Part shown: positions 16,049 to 23,268 of the stretch, piece after piece
Position numbering within the stretch: the first letter of the stretch is position 1
How the letters are laid out: each line of letters starts with the position of its first letter
Source of the DNA: Oscillatoria sp. FACHB-1406
GTDB taxonomy: Bacteria; Cyanobacteriota; Cyanobacteriia; Cyanobacteriales; Spirulinaceae
Length of the DNA stretch: 38,043 nucleotides
Assembly: GCF_014698145.1 (NCBI RefSeq)
Contig: NZ_JACJSM010000037.1
Location: forward strand, 1 to 38,043
Direction of reading: 5' to 3'
The notes under the pieces: model-generated
Told to the model about the DNA's origin: nothing
Database searches by the model: none
What the model saw: only the letters and a program-made list of their open reading frames with translations
Translations under genes and position numbers: made by a program

Positions 16049-16519
16049 TTACAAGAAACGGCTGAGATCGAATTCTTCGTCGCTTGATTTTTCGGTGGGG
16101 AAGCGATCGCGCGCTAAGATCGACAGGATGCGATCGCTATAATCGATCGCACCGCGCAATTCTTCTGCAAGCAGTTCTAATCCGCCGTTAGCATATTCTT
16201 CAAAAATGCTAACCCGCTGCGCTTCGGCGCTCGAGTCGAAACTAGAGAGAATCGTAGGGTTTTGCGTTTGAGCGATCGCGAGCAGTTCGATCGCGGGATA
16301 ATGACCCCGAGAGATGAAAACATCGAGGCTAATCGGCCCGGGTTCCTGAGATAAGGTAGAATCTAGCGGCGTTCTCTTGCGATGGTGAAATCCCCAAACC
16401 GCTGCAAATGCGATCGCATCGGCATAAGTTTGAAAAGGCCCCGTTTTCTCTGGAGAATCTACTAAAGCTTGGACAAATTCGGCTTTATCTTTAGCAATGC
16501 GAATTCGACTGGAAGCCAC
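16049..16519 (-). CDS. Dnd-system-associated protein 4 family (orphan)
   Basis: The 156-aa soluble protein contains IAKDKAEFVQALV, GPFQTYADAIAFAAVWGF and FEEYANGGLELLAEELRG, which I recognise as the pattern of 'DNA phosphorothioation-associated protein 4' (dnd_assoc_4). In some genomes such proteins accompany the Dnd DNA-sulphur-modification genes; their biochemical role is not established. No dndA-E or restriction gene is in this window, so here it stands alone. GTG start at 16519, with heptamer repeats directly upstream and no Shine-Dalgarno. The family call is from memory of its motifs and should be verified with an HMM. Confidence 0.75.
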   Translation of the reverse strand: MASSRIRIAKDKAEFVQALVDSPEKTGPFQTYADAIAFAAVWGFHHRKRTPLDSTLSQEPGPISLDVFISRGHYPAIELLAIAQTQNPTILSSFDSSAEAQRVSIFEEYANGGLELLAEELRGAIDYSDRILSILARDRFPTEKSSDEEFDLSRFL

Positions 16520-16521
16520 AA

Positions 16522-16560
16522 TTTAATGGATAATGGATAATGGATAATTGATAATGAATG
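16522..16560. repeat. Short STRR array (ATAATGG-type)
   Basis: TAATGGA/TAATTGA heptamers run from 3 nt behind the start codon of the minus-strand gene to the left end of the 89-bp palindromic element. Similar units (GATAATGAAT) resume at 16651. Confidence 0.75.
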
Positions 16561-16649
16561 AATGGCACTGAAATAAGAGTTGAAAAATCGCCCAAACATT
16601 GATATTTCGTAGGATGGGCAGCGCCCACCAGCCTTAAGTCAGTGCCATT
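16561..16649. mobile_element. 89-bp MITE-like element with 11-bp perfect terminal repeats
   Basis: AATGGCACTGA (16561-16571) and TCAGTGCCATT (16639-16649) are perfect inverted repeats. GATAATGAAT flanks the element on both sides (16550-16559 and 16651-16660). This could be a target duplication, although the flank is itself heptamer repeat. The interior holds a copy of the GGTGGGC palindrome (16609-16633). The remaining spacer to 16907 has a hairpin (TCTCCC...GGGAGA, near 16719) and no gene. Confidence 0.6.
16609..16633 (-). repeat. Dispersed palindromic repeat, copy 1
   Basis: A 25-bp unit centred on GGGCAGCGCCC, the reverse complement of the two copies at 23047 and 23174 with one substitution. 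Homology with the 23174 copy continues on both sides (ATTTCG and CTTAA), giving more than 30 bp of near identity. Confidence 0.8.
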
Positions 16650-16907
16650 CGATAATGAATAATTAATTATAAACGCCTAATGTGAATTAGAAGCCAGAAA
16701 GATTCTCTTACTGTTCTTTCTCCCTTCGCCCACCGATTGGGAGAGGGAAATCAAGACTGTTGGATAATGGACATCAGACGTTAATTATAAATGAAATTGT
16801 TTGGGAGGTCGAAAACAGCCGCTCAACTTTTTCAGTGCTTTACCCCGACTCGGAGGGGAAAACGATACAATGAGAGAAATTAACATTTCTTAACGATCTA
16901 GTCTACT

Positions 16908-17801
16908 ATGTCTGCAACTGCGATCGCCCAGCCATCCTCATTTCCGGGAATTTTCTGGCAATGGCGAGGGCATTCCATATACTACGTTGCCGCTGGTTGC
17001 CCGCAACCCAACCGCCCGCCCCTGCTTCTCGTGCATGGATTTGGGGCATCGACCGATCATTGGCGTAAAAACATCGCAGAATTGCAAGCGGATTTTGCGG
17101 TTTACGCGATCGACTTATTGGGGTTCGGACGTTCGGCAAAACCCAACTTGGAGTATAGCGGCAAGTTGTGGAGCGAGCAACTCCGCGACTTTATCCAAGA
17201 GGTTATCGAGCAACCCGCTGTCATTGCTGGTAATTCCATCGGCGGTTACGTGGCGCTGTGTACGGGCGCGAACTATCCCGAAACGACAGCAGGAGTCGTA
17301 CTCCTTAACAGTGCCGGTCCCTTTACCGAAGTCACCGAAACGGTTAAGGAAACGGTCTTTCAGGAATTTATTAAGAACGGAATGCGATCGCTGCTGCTGC
17401 AACCTTGGGCAAATTTCTTGCTCTTTCAATACGTGCGCCAGCGCTGGGTCATTCGTCAAACCTTAGAGAAAGTGTACCGCGATCGCAGTGCCGTGAGCGA
17501 TCGCCTGGTTGAAGAAATTTATCGTCCTTCCTGCGATGAAGGCGCGGCGCAAGTCTTCGCCTCCGTCTTCAAGAGTCCGCGCGGCGAAATGAACGACGCT
17601 TTGCTGGCAAAACTGCAAGCCCCTCTGTTGCTGCTGTGGGGCGATGCCGATCCTTGGATGAACGCCAGACTGCGCAGTCCCAAGTTTCGGCAACATTACC
17701 CAGCCCTAAGCGAGTATTTCTTGCAAGCGGGACATTGCCCCCACGACGAAGTACCGCAACAAGTGAACGCCTTAATTCGCGAATGGGTATCGAACCTCTA
17801 A
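16908..17801 (+). CDS. Alpha/beta-fold hydrolase
   Basis: Serine hydrolase of unknown substrate. The oxyanion region is LLLVHGFGASTDHWRKNI (about 38-56). The nucleophile elbow is GNSIGG with S110. The catalytic acid is D246 or D248 (LLLWGDADPW), and the base is H276 (AGHCPHDE). The cap region (about 135-205) is helical and hydrophobic. The length (297 aa) and the NSIGG/GHCPHDE pattern match a group widespread in cyanobacteria and chloroplasts, with members related to pheophytinase-type hydrolases; the substrate cannot be read from sequence. ATG start. It is monocistronic; the next gene starts 188 nt later. Confidence 0.9.
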   Translation: MSATAIAQPSSFPGIFWQWRGHSIYYVAAGCPQPNRPPLLLVHGFGASTDHWRKNIAELQADFAVYAIDLLGFGRSAKPNLEYSGKLWSEQLRDFIQEVIEQPAVIAGNSIGGYVALCTGANYPETTAGVVLLNSAGPFTEVTETVKETVFQEFIKNGMRSLLLQPWANFLLFQYVRQRWVIRQTLEKVYRDRSAVSDRLVEEIYRPSCDEGAAQVFASVFKSPRGEMNDALLAKLQAPLLLLWGDADPWMNARLRSPKFRQHYPALSEYFLQAGHCPHDEVPQQVNALIREWVSNL

Positions 17802-17827
17802 AGTTGCAGTGTAGCTCTTTGTCACAT

Positions 17828-17908
17828 TTGTTGTAATATTTGGGTAAGTTAGAATTAGAGAAATTAAACTGCTGGCGATCGCGGATTTTTTTCAGACCAT
17901 GCCAGCAG
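17828..17908 (+). promoter_or_regulatory. Possible promoter and leader hairpin of the TPS exoprotein gene
   Basis: TTGTTG (17828-17833) and TAGAAT (17850-17855), spaced 16 bp, could be a promoter. Downstream, CTGCTGGC (17869-17876) and GCCAGCAG (17901-17908) make a perfect 8-bp stem around a T-rich 24-nt loop, which would lie in the leader. Confidence 0.35.
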
Positions 17909-17989
17909 TCTTCAGTTCGTTAGGGTGGCACAGTAATTGGGGCGCAATCTACTCCTGCATCAACCGACTCAATTCTGACACCAAGACCC

Positions 17990-20900
17990 ATGAATACTTC
18001 CCACCAGAGCAATCTTTTTGTTCCGCACCCGCGCAACAGTTTGTCTCTCGTTACTCTACTCCTGGCAGTAAGTACGGCTGCACCCGCTTATTCTCAGTCT
18101 ATCGTCGCCGCACCGGATGGTACGGGAACGCTTGTTACGATTGAAGGCGATCGATTTAACATCGGCGGCGGTACGCGATCGGGAGATGGAAGCAATTTAT
18201 TTCAAAGTTTCGCTCAATTCGGTCTCAGCACTAACCAAATTGCGAACTTTCTCACCACCCCTCAAATTCAAAATATTCTCGCTCGCGTTGTCGGTAACGA
18301 TCCTTCTGTTATCAATGGCTTAATTCAAGTTACGGGGGGCAATTCTAACCTGTACTTAATGAATCCTGCCGGGATTATTTTTGGGAACGGGGCGAGTTTG
18401 AATGTTGGGGGAGATTTTTTCGCAACAACGGCAACAGGAATTGGTTTTGGGGAGAATCGTTGGTTTAATGCCTTTGGTGACAATAACTACGCAACGCTAA
18501 CGGGAAATCCGACTCAATTTGCTTTCGATCTTTCACATCCCAGCGCAATTGTCAATGCTGGAAACTTAAACGTTAGCGACGGACAAAACGTAACGCTCCT
18601 CGCGGGGCAGGTTATTAATACGGGGAGTATAACTGCACCGAATGGTAATATTGCGATCGCGGCAGTTCCGGGCAGCAGTTTAATCAAAATTTCCCAACCC
18701 GGTAGCTTATTGAGCTTAGAAGTCGCCCCTCCGCGCGATTCCAACGGCGCAATTTTGCCCTTTTCTGCCCGCGATTTACCCCAATTGCTTGCGGCTGCCA
18801 ACGGAGAAACGGGGTTAGTTGTGGATGCGAACAGGCGCGTTTATACCGCCGGAGGAACAGAGATTCCCCCAGAAGTTGGAACCGCGATCTCGACTGGAAC
18901 TTTGAGCGTCGCCCCCTCAGTCTCTCAGCCCCTTGTTCCCTCACAAATTGCCGTTATTGGCGATCGCGTCGGCATCGTCGATAATGCTACAATCCTTGCA
19001 CCCAGCGGCAACATTCGCATCGGTGGCGATTACCAAGGGCGCGGCAATATTCCCAATGCAAAGATAGCGCTCGTGGGGAGAAATGCAACGATTAACGCCG
19101 ATGCGGGAACGGAAGGAAATGGCGGACGAGTTATCGTTTGGGCGGACGACAAAACAGCATTTTTCGGCACGGTTAACGCTCGAGGCGGTAGCAGTTCTGG
19201 TAATGGGGGATTTGTCGAGATTTCGGGTAAAAATAACCTGATTTTTGATGGCAATGCTGACGTGAGTGCAGTGGGCGGAATGAACGGAACAATCTTATTC
19301 GATCCGAGAGATATTATTGTTGTATCGGGGGCAAGTGCTGTCGATGATAATCAACTGAATGATTCGCAGATTTTAGCCGGAGATGGCGGCAATGCTGACT
19401 TTACAATTAGCGATACTAAACTAAGAAGTATTGTAGGCGGAACGATTATTCTGAAAGCCAATCGCGATATTACTTTTAATTCGGGGTTGGATTTGGGGAA
19501 TACAGCAGCTAATGCTTTAAAAGCTAATCTCGATTTACAAGCAAGTCAAGATATTAACATTAATAGCGAGCTTGCCTTTACCGGGAATTTTGGATTAACG
19601 GCTAATGCGGGACGCAATATTAATACAACAGCATTTTTAAGAACGAATCAAGCCGGAACGGGAAATTTAGACTTAACCGCAGCGGGCGATATTACCGCTC
19701 GCTTAATGAGTACAGGAGGTTCGATAAACTTAGTGAGTACCGGCGGCAGTATTAATATTATCAACGCAGGAATTAGTACGAACAATGCTCAAACGGGAAG
19801 CGTTAACTTAACGGCGGCGGTAGATATCAATACTCACGGCATTACAGCGGGTGGAGGAATTGTTTTAAGCAGTACCGGAACCAATGGCAATATTAATGTG
19901 AAAGGACGCATCGATACGCCATTTAATGGGACGACGGGCGTGCAAATTGAAGCGGGAAATACCATTGATTTAAACGATACAAGTTTGGGAGCAATTGAGG
20001 TTATTGGATCGGGGGGCGCAATATCGGTAACGAGTCGTAATGGCAATATTATCGCTCGCCAGAATATCCAATCTAATCGCGGGAATATTGCCCTAAGCGC
20101 TGCTACGAGCTTAGATGTACAAGAAATCCAAACTTCTGGGGGCGATATCAACTTGAGTGGAGGTAATATTCTTGCGAATGAAGGAGTATTCGCATTCCGA
20201 ACTAATCCTCTCGATCCGAATGCTACGGGTGCTGTCACCTTACAATCTGTTAACAATATCGACGCACAGAATATTAATGCTGAGGGAACGGTAACATTGA
20301 ATAGCAGTCAGGGTAACATTATCGTTCGCGATACAATTGATGCCCGCGAAGATACTGCCGCAGGAGTGAATATTAATGCGGCGAAAGATGTGCGAGTTGA
20401 GACGATTTTAGCGGGCGGAAATGTCAATATTGGCAGTACAACGGGTAATGTCATTATTGGCGAAAATACGGGCAGTACGAACGAGATTAGAAGTTCTTCC
20501 CGCGTTGATGGCGGTACGCCGGGACGGGTTGCGATCGCGGCTTATAACGGTACGGTAACGCTCAACGGCTTAATTCGCGCGGGCAAAGCGCAAAAAACTG
20601 GAGACAGTCATATTGACATTGCCGCCTCCCGTTTTGTCGCGATTAATCCCGGCACTGGGCAATTACTCGATACGGTAGATAGTAACAGTTCGACGACAGT
20701 AACGCGCCCGACCAGCTTGTTTGCTTTTCCCGCCAACGTGACTTTTATTGGCAACGTGAATATCAACAGTGGGAATGTGAGTAATATTACTCCGGGATTA
20801 GCGAGGATTGTGTTTAGCGATAACTTGCAAAATCCCACCGCGACGAATTCATCTTCGATTGTTACTGGAAGCGGGGCGGAAGTGATTCGGATTGTACTAC

Positions 20901-21343
20901 CGCGATCGCAAAATTTTGCCGTCGGTTCTGCCTTCGATCCCAATAACCCCAACCTTAGCGGTACGGCGGGTAGTATTAACCTCGCTGTCGCCGGAATTCC
21001 GCCAACACTGACGGTACTGCTAGAGAATGCCTCCTTTACGCCCCCCGACATTCTACGGCAACCTGTCACCCAACCGCCCAACGGGGATCCTCCGACAGGC
21101 CGAAATCCAAACCCGCCAGAACCGCCGTCCCCCCTTCCTCCCGATCCGACTGCGTTTAATACAGCCCTTAGCAGTCAAGGCGTAGAAAGAAGCGGAACCC
21201 CTCAATCGACTTGCGTGGGAGTGGAACGGGAGGAACGCGAGGGTGCATTAACGCCCGAGGAACGCTGCGAACAACCCGAACAGAAGGATAAACCAATCCT
21301 GGATACCAGCGCTGTTACGCCGCAACCCGAGCGCGATCGCTGA
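17990..21343 (+). CDS. Secreted two-partner-secretion exoprotein (filamentous haemagglutinin-like)
   Basis: A large beta-helical TpsA-type surface or secreted protein, 1117 aa. An N-terminal signal peptide ends about residue 36 (PAYSQ). The TPS secretion domain (about 38-290) includes NLYLMNPAGIIFG with the conserved NPxG motif, followed by a haemagglutination-activity region with N-rich beta repeats. Residues about 400-960 are irregular 20-25-residue repeats of the form GNINL-TAAGDI / GGSINLVSTGG, typical of a right-handed beta-helix. The end (about 1015-1117) is proline-rich and then acidic, with a Cys pair (STCVGVE and EERCEQP), a tail I associate with cyanobacterial members. Export needs an outer-membrane TpsB transporter; none is in the window. 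The cargo function (adhesion or other) is unknown. Confidence 0.88.
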   Translation: MNTSHQSNLFVPHPRNSLSLVTLLLAVSTAAPAYSQSIVAAPDGTGTLVTIEGDRFNIGGGTRSGDGSNLFQSFAQFGLSTNQIANFLTTPQIQNILARVVGNDPSVINGLIQVTGGNSNLYLMNPAGIIFGNGASLNVGGDFFATTATGIGFGENRWFNAFGDNNYATLTGNPTQFAFDLSHPSAIVNAGNLNVSDGQNVTLLAGQVINTGSITAPNGNIAIAAVPGSSLIKISQPGSLLSLEVAPPRDSNGAILPFSARDLPQLLAAANGETGLVVDANRRVYTAGGTEIPPEVGTAISTGTLSVAPSVSQPLVPSQIAVIGDRVGIVDNATILAPSGNIRIGGDYQGRGNIPNAKIALVGRNATINADAGTEGNGGRVIVWADDKTAFFGTVNARGGSSSGNGGFVEISGKNNLIFDGNADVSAVGGMNGTILFDPRDIIVVSGASAVDDNQLNDSQILAGDGGNADFTISDTKLRSIVGGTIILKANRDITFNSGLDLGNTAANALKANLDLQASQDININSELAFTGNFGLTANAGRNINTTAFLRTNQAGTGNLDLTAAGDITARLMSTGGSINLVSTGGSINIINAGISTNNAQTGSVNLTAAVDINTHGITAGGGIVLSSTGTNGNINVKGRIDTPFNGTTGVQIEAGNTIDLNDTSLGAIEVIGSGGAISVTSRNGNIIARQNIQSNRGNIALSAATSLDVQEIQTSGGDINLSGGNILANEGVFAFRTNPLDPNATGAVTLQSVNNIDAQNINAEGTVTLNSSQGNIIVRDTIDAREDTAAGVNINAAKDVRVETILAGGNVNIGSTTGNVIIGENTGSTNEIRSSSRVDGGTPGRVAIAAYNGTVTLNGLIRAGKAQKTGDSHIDIAASRFVAINPGTGQLLDTVDSNSSTTVTRPTSLFAFPANVTFIGNVNINSGNVSNITPGLARIVFSDNLQNPTATNSSSIVTGSGAEVIRIVLPRSQNFAVGSAFDPNNPNLSGTAGSINLAVAGIPPTLTVLLENASFTPPDILRQPVTQPPNGDPPTGRNPNPPEPPSPLPPDPTAFNTALSSQGVERSGTPQSTCVGVEREEREGALTPEERCEQPEQKDKPILDTSAVTPQPERDR

Positions 21344-21512
21344 CTATACCTTAACTTTAGGAAGAAGCGATCCAAAACTCGAGATGATAAGATCGCGATC
21401 GCAAGCCCTTGTGCTGACATTCACAACTTTTTCATACTTAGATCGCGATCCGCAAAAGCTAAAGACGGGATACTCAACTTGTCAGAAGTTCCCCCGTTTA
21501 GGCCCAAAGTTC

Positions 21513-21692
21513 ATGTTATTCCCTAACCTTTCTCTGCAATCCTCCCCTCAGTCTGCAATCCCCGTTAGTTCCCCCAAGCTTGCCCTAGCGAGCGTTTCCA
21601 GCGGCAAAGCTAATTCTTCGGAGAAAGAAAATTCTCCCATGCACGAACTCCTCAGAGCGATCGCAACTGGCAAATTACAAGTGATTGTTTAA
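21513..21692 (+). CDS. Possible small protein (59 aa, weak)
   Basis: ATG at 21513 opens 59 codons that read Ser-rich and end MHELLRAIATGKLQVIV. The upstream extension to 21384 looks random. I recognise no family. The C-terminal helix-like segment is the only protein-like part. The rest of the 21344-21753 spacer has repeated GATCGCGATC words and a short heptamer-like run after 21690. Confidence 0.25.
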   Translation: MLFPNLSLQSSPQSAIPVSSPKLALASVSSGKANSSEKENSPMHELLRAIATGKLQVIV

Positions 21693-21753
21693 TGAAGAGT
21701 GAATGGTGAAGAGTAAATTGATGAATGGTCAATAATTAATTTTTCTAGCCCTT

Positions 21754-22899
21754 ATGACTCAGCGACAAAATTGGAATCCAGGTCGTTTCTTAAAAACGGT
21801 AACTTTTTTCGAGCTATTTCCCTTCCTCAATTTAATTCCCTGCCTTAAAACAATGATTCTCGGACGACAGCCACAACCCACCTCTCCCTTTAGCAACAGT
21901 CGAGTAGGTACGATTTTAGTTGTTGGAGAAACGGAAGAACTAAACGCGCAAATTGTCAAGCATTTACGAGCCAAAAATTATCCCGTGCGGGTTTTAACAA
22001 GCGAATTAGCTGGTATCGAATCGAGGGCAAATTCTGAGGCAGAATATTATCGAGGAAGCCTGCAAGATAAAGCGAGTTTCAGTGCGGAACTCATGGCGGG
22101 CGTACAAACGATGATTGCTAGTTCCGTCGATGCGTCAGCGATGGATAACCTCGTGCAAGTTGCCACGCGATCGCTCGGAACCGATCCAACAACAACAACC
22201 CTGTTTGACTTTCGTCAACCCACTGCCGATTTAGCAGCAATTTGGGGCGCAGTCGATGATGTCGTTATGGGTGGCGTGAGCGAAAGTAATTTGCGATTTG
22301 TAAATGATTGTGCTGTATTTGCCGGTAATGTTTCTGTTGCCAACTCAGGCGGATTTGCTTCCGTGCGAAATCGTAATTTTTCGCCACCCTTAGATTTATC
22401 GAGTTATGAAGGGATTCAGTTGCGAGTAAAAGGCGACGGTCAGCGCTATAAATTTATTTTACGGTGCGAAGGGAAATGGGATGGGGTAAGCTATTGCTAT
22501 TCATTTAATACAGCCCCTAACAATTGGATTGATGTCCGGATTCCCTTCGACGAACTGATTCCGACGTTTCGCGCCAAAACGGTGAATGATGCGCCGAAGT
22601 TTGATTCCAGTAAGACTTATTCTATGCAGTTGATGTTGAGTAAGTTTGAGTACGATGGCAACTTAAATCCTCGGTTTGTGCCGGGAGTGTTTGAGTTGCA
22701 GTGGGAATCGATTCAAGCTTACGGTAAGACTGCCGTACCAAAGTTAATTTATGTTAGTTTGGGCGACGAGGGTTTAGAACGACAAGTTCTAGAAAGTGGT
22801 GTGAGTTACGCGATTATTCGGGGGGAAAATACAACATCTGAGGAGATTTCTCGCCGTTGCGTGCAAGCTGTGAATTCCCCTAGAGAGTCAGTCAATTAG
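21754..22899 (+). CDS. CIA30-domain protein with degenerate SDR/Rossmann part
   Basis: The CIA30 domain (complex I intermediate-associated protein 30 family) spans about 150-327: LFDFRQPTADLAAIWGAVDD, VVMGGVSES, NSGGFASVRNRNF, LRVKGDGQRYKFILR and MLSKFEYDG. In cyanobacteria and plants (HCF173-like proteins) this domain is usually embedded in a roughly 480-600-aa atypical short-chain dehydrogenase; the plant relative acts in D1 translation. Here the N-terminal nucleotide-binding loop is degraded: TILVVGETEELNAQ replaces the usual GATGGVG. The SDR portions on both sides of CIA30 are short, so NAD(P) binding is doubtful. A hydrophobic start (FFELFPFLNLIPCL) may attach it to membranes. ATG start at 21754. 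Probably a shortened paralogue. Confidence 0.82.
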   Translation: MTQRQNWNPGRFLKTVTFFELFPFLNLIPCLKTMILGRQPQPTSPFSNSRVGTILVVGETEELNAQIVKHLRAKNYPVRVLTSELAGIESRANSEAEYYRGSLQDKASFSAELMAGVQTMIASSVDASAMDNLVQVATRSLGTDPTTTTLFDFRQPTADLAAIWGAVDDVVMGGVSESNLRFVNDCAVFAGNVSVANSGGFASVRNRNFSPPLDLSSYEGIQLRVKGDGQRYKFILRCEGKWDGVSYCYSFNTAPNNWIDVRIPFDELIPTFRAKTVNDAPKFDSSKTYSMQLMLSKFEYDGNLNPRFVPGVFELQWESIQAYGKTAVPKLIYVSLGDEGLERQVLESGVSYAIIRGENTTSEEISRRCVQAVNSPRESVN

Positions 22900-23046
22900 A
22901 ATCATTCTTATCTGGAAAATACGCTCTATTGTAGGGTGGGCATTGCTGTTTCTAGGATTAACGGGACTTTGACAAAAATCTACGTCAAAAGTAGTAGAGT
23001 GCTATTTGAAATGTAAAAGTACGTTGATTAAATGCACCAAAGTTCT

Positions 23047-23071
23047 GGCTGGTGGGCGCTGCCCACCCTAC
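23047..23071 (+). repeat. Dispersed palindromic repeat, copy 2
   Basis: The core GGTGGGCGCTGCCCACC can fold into a GC-rich hairpin. Its right half, TGCCCACCCTAC (23060-23071), is also a perfect inverted match to GTAGGGTGGGCA at 22931-22942, which would delimit an alternative 141-bp unit. Confidence 0.85.
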
Positions 23072-23173
23072 TACTATGGTGCGGCGCTTATTTGCCGAAG
23101 TGCGATTCGCAAGAGAGTGACAAAATAAGGATATCAATAATTAATTATCAATAATCGAATAGCAATGAATTAA

Positions 23174-23198
23174 GGCTGGTGGGCGCTGCCCACCCTAC
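23174..23198 (+). repeat. Dispersed palindromic repeat, copy 3
   Basis: Identical to copy 2 over 25 bp, 127 bp further on. Its flanks (TTAA before, CGAAAT after) are shared with copy 1 at 16609 in the opposite orientation. Confidence 0.85.
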
Positions 23199-23243
23199 GA
23201 AATTAATGCTTGTGGCTCCCATTATCAATTAAGAAAGTCCCGT

Positions 23244-23268
23244 TATCAATTATCCATTATCAATTATC
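23244..23268. repeat. STRR units abutting the GTPase stop codon
   Basis: ATTATCA/ATTATCC heptamers run from the MITE end into the TGA stop codon (23267-23269, minus strand) of the GTPase gene. A related run lies at 23137-23160. Confidence 0.7.

Larger units (their letters stand above)
22961..23243. mobile_element. 283-bp MITE-like element, 10-bp terminal repeats, TA-flanked
   Basis: ACGGGACTTT (22961-22970) and AAAGTCCCGT (23234-23243) are perfect inverted ends, each flanked by TA (22959-22960 and 23244-23245). TA duplication is the habit of IS630/Tc1-mariner elements. The same TA-ACGGGACTTT begins the element that cuts the response regulator at 37945. There is no coding capacity. The interior contains two copies of a 25-bp palindrome, so it may be composite. 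Confidence 0.6.

Noticed and set aside
15823-16065. 80-aa plus-strand frame over the tRNA
   Set aside because: Its AGIAQLVEHPTCNGKVAGSS stretch is the familiar false translation of a tRNA gene; the tRNA itself explains it.
20608-21081. 157-aa frame antisense to the TPS exoprotein
   Set aside because: A by-product of the low-complexity repeats; the plus-strand product has clear domain structure.
22931-23071. Alternative 141-bp element bounded by GTAGGGTGGGCA and its inverse
   Set aside because: The ends are a half and a full copy of the dispersed palindrome, and no target duplication is seen; the TA-flanked 283-bp element is better supported.
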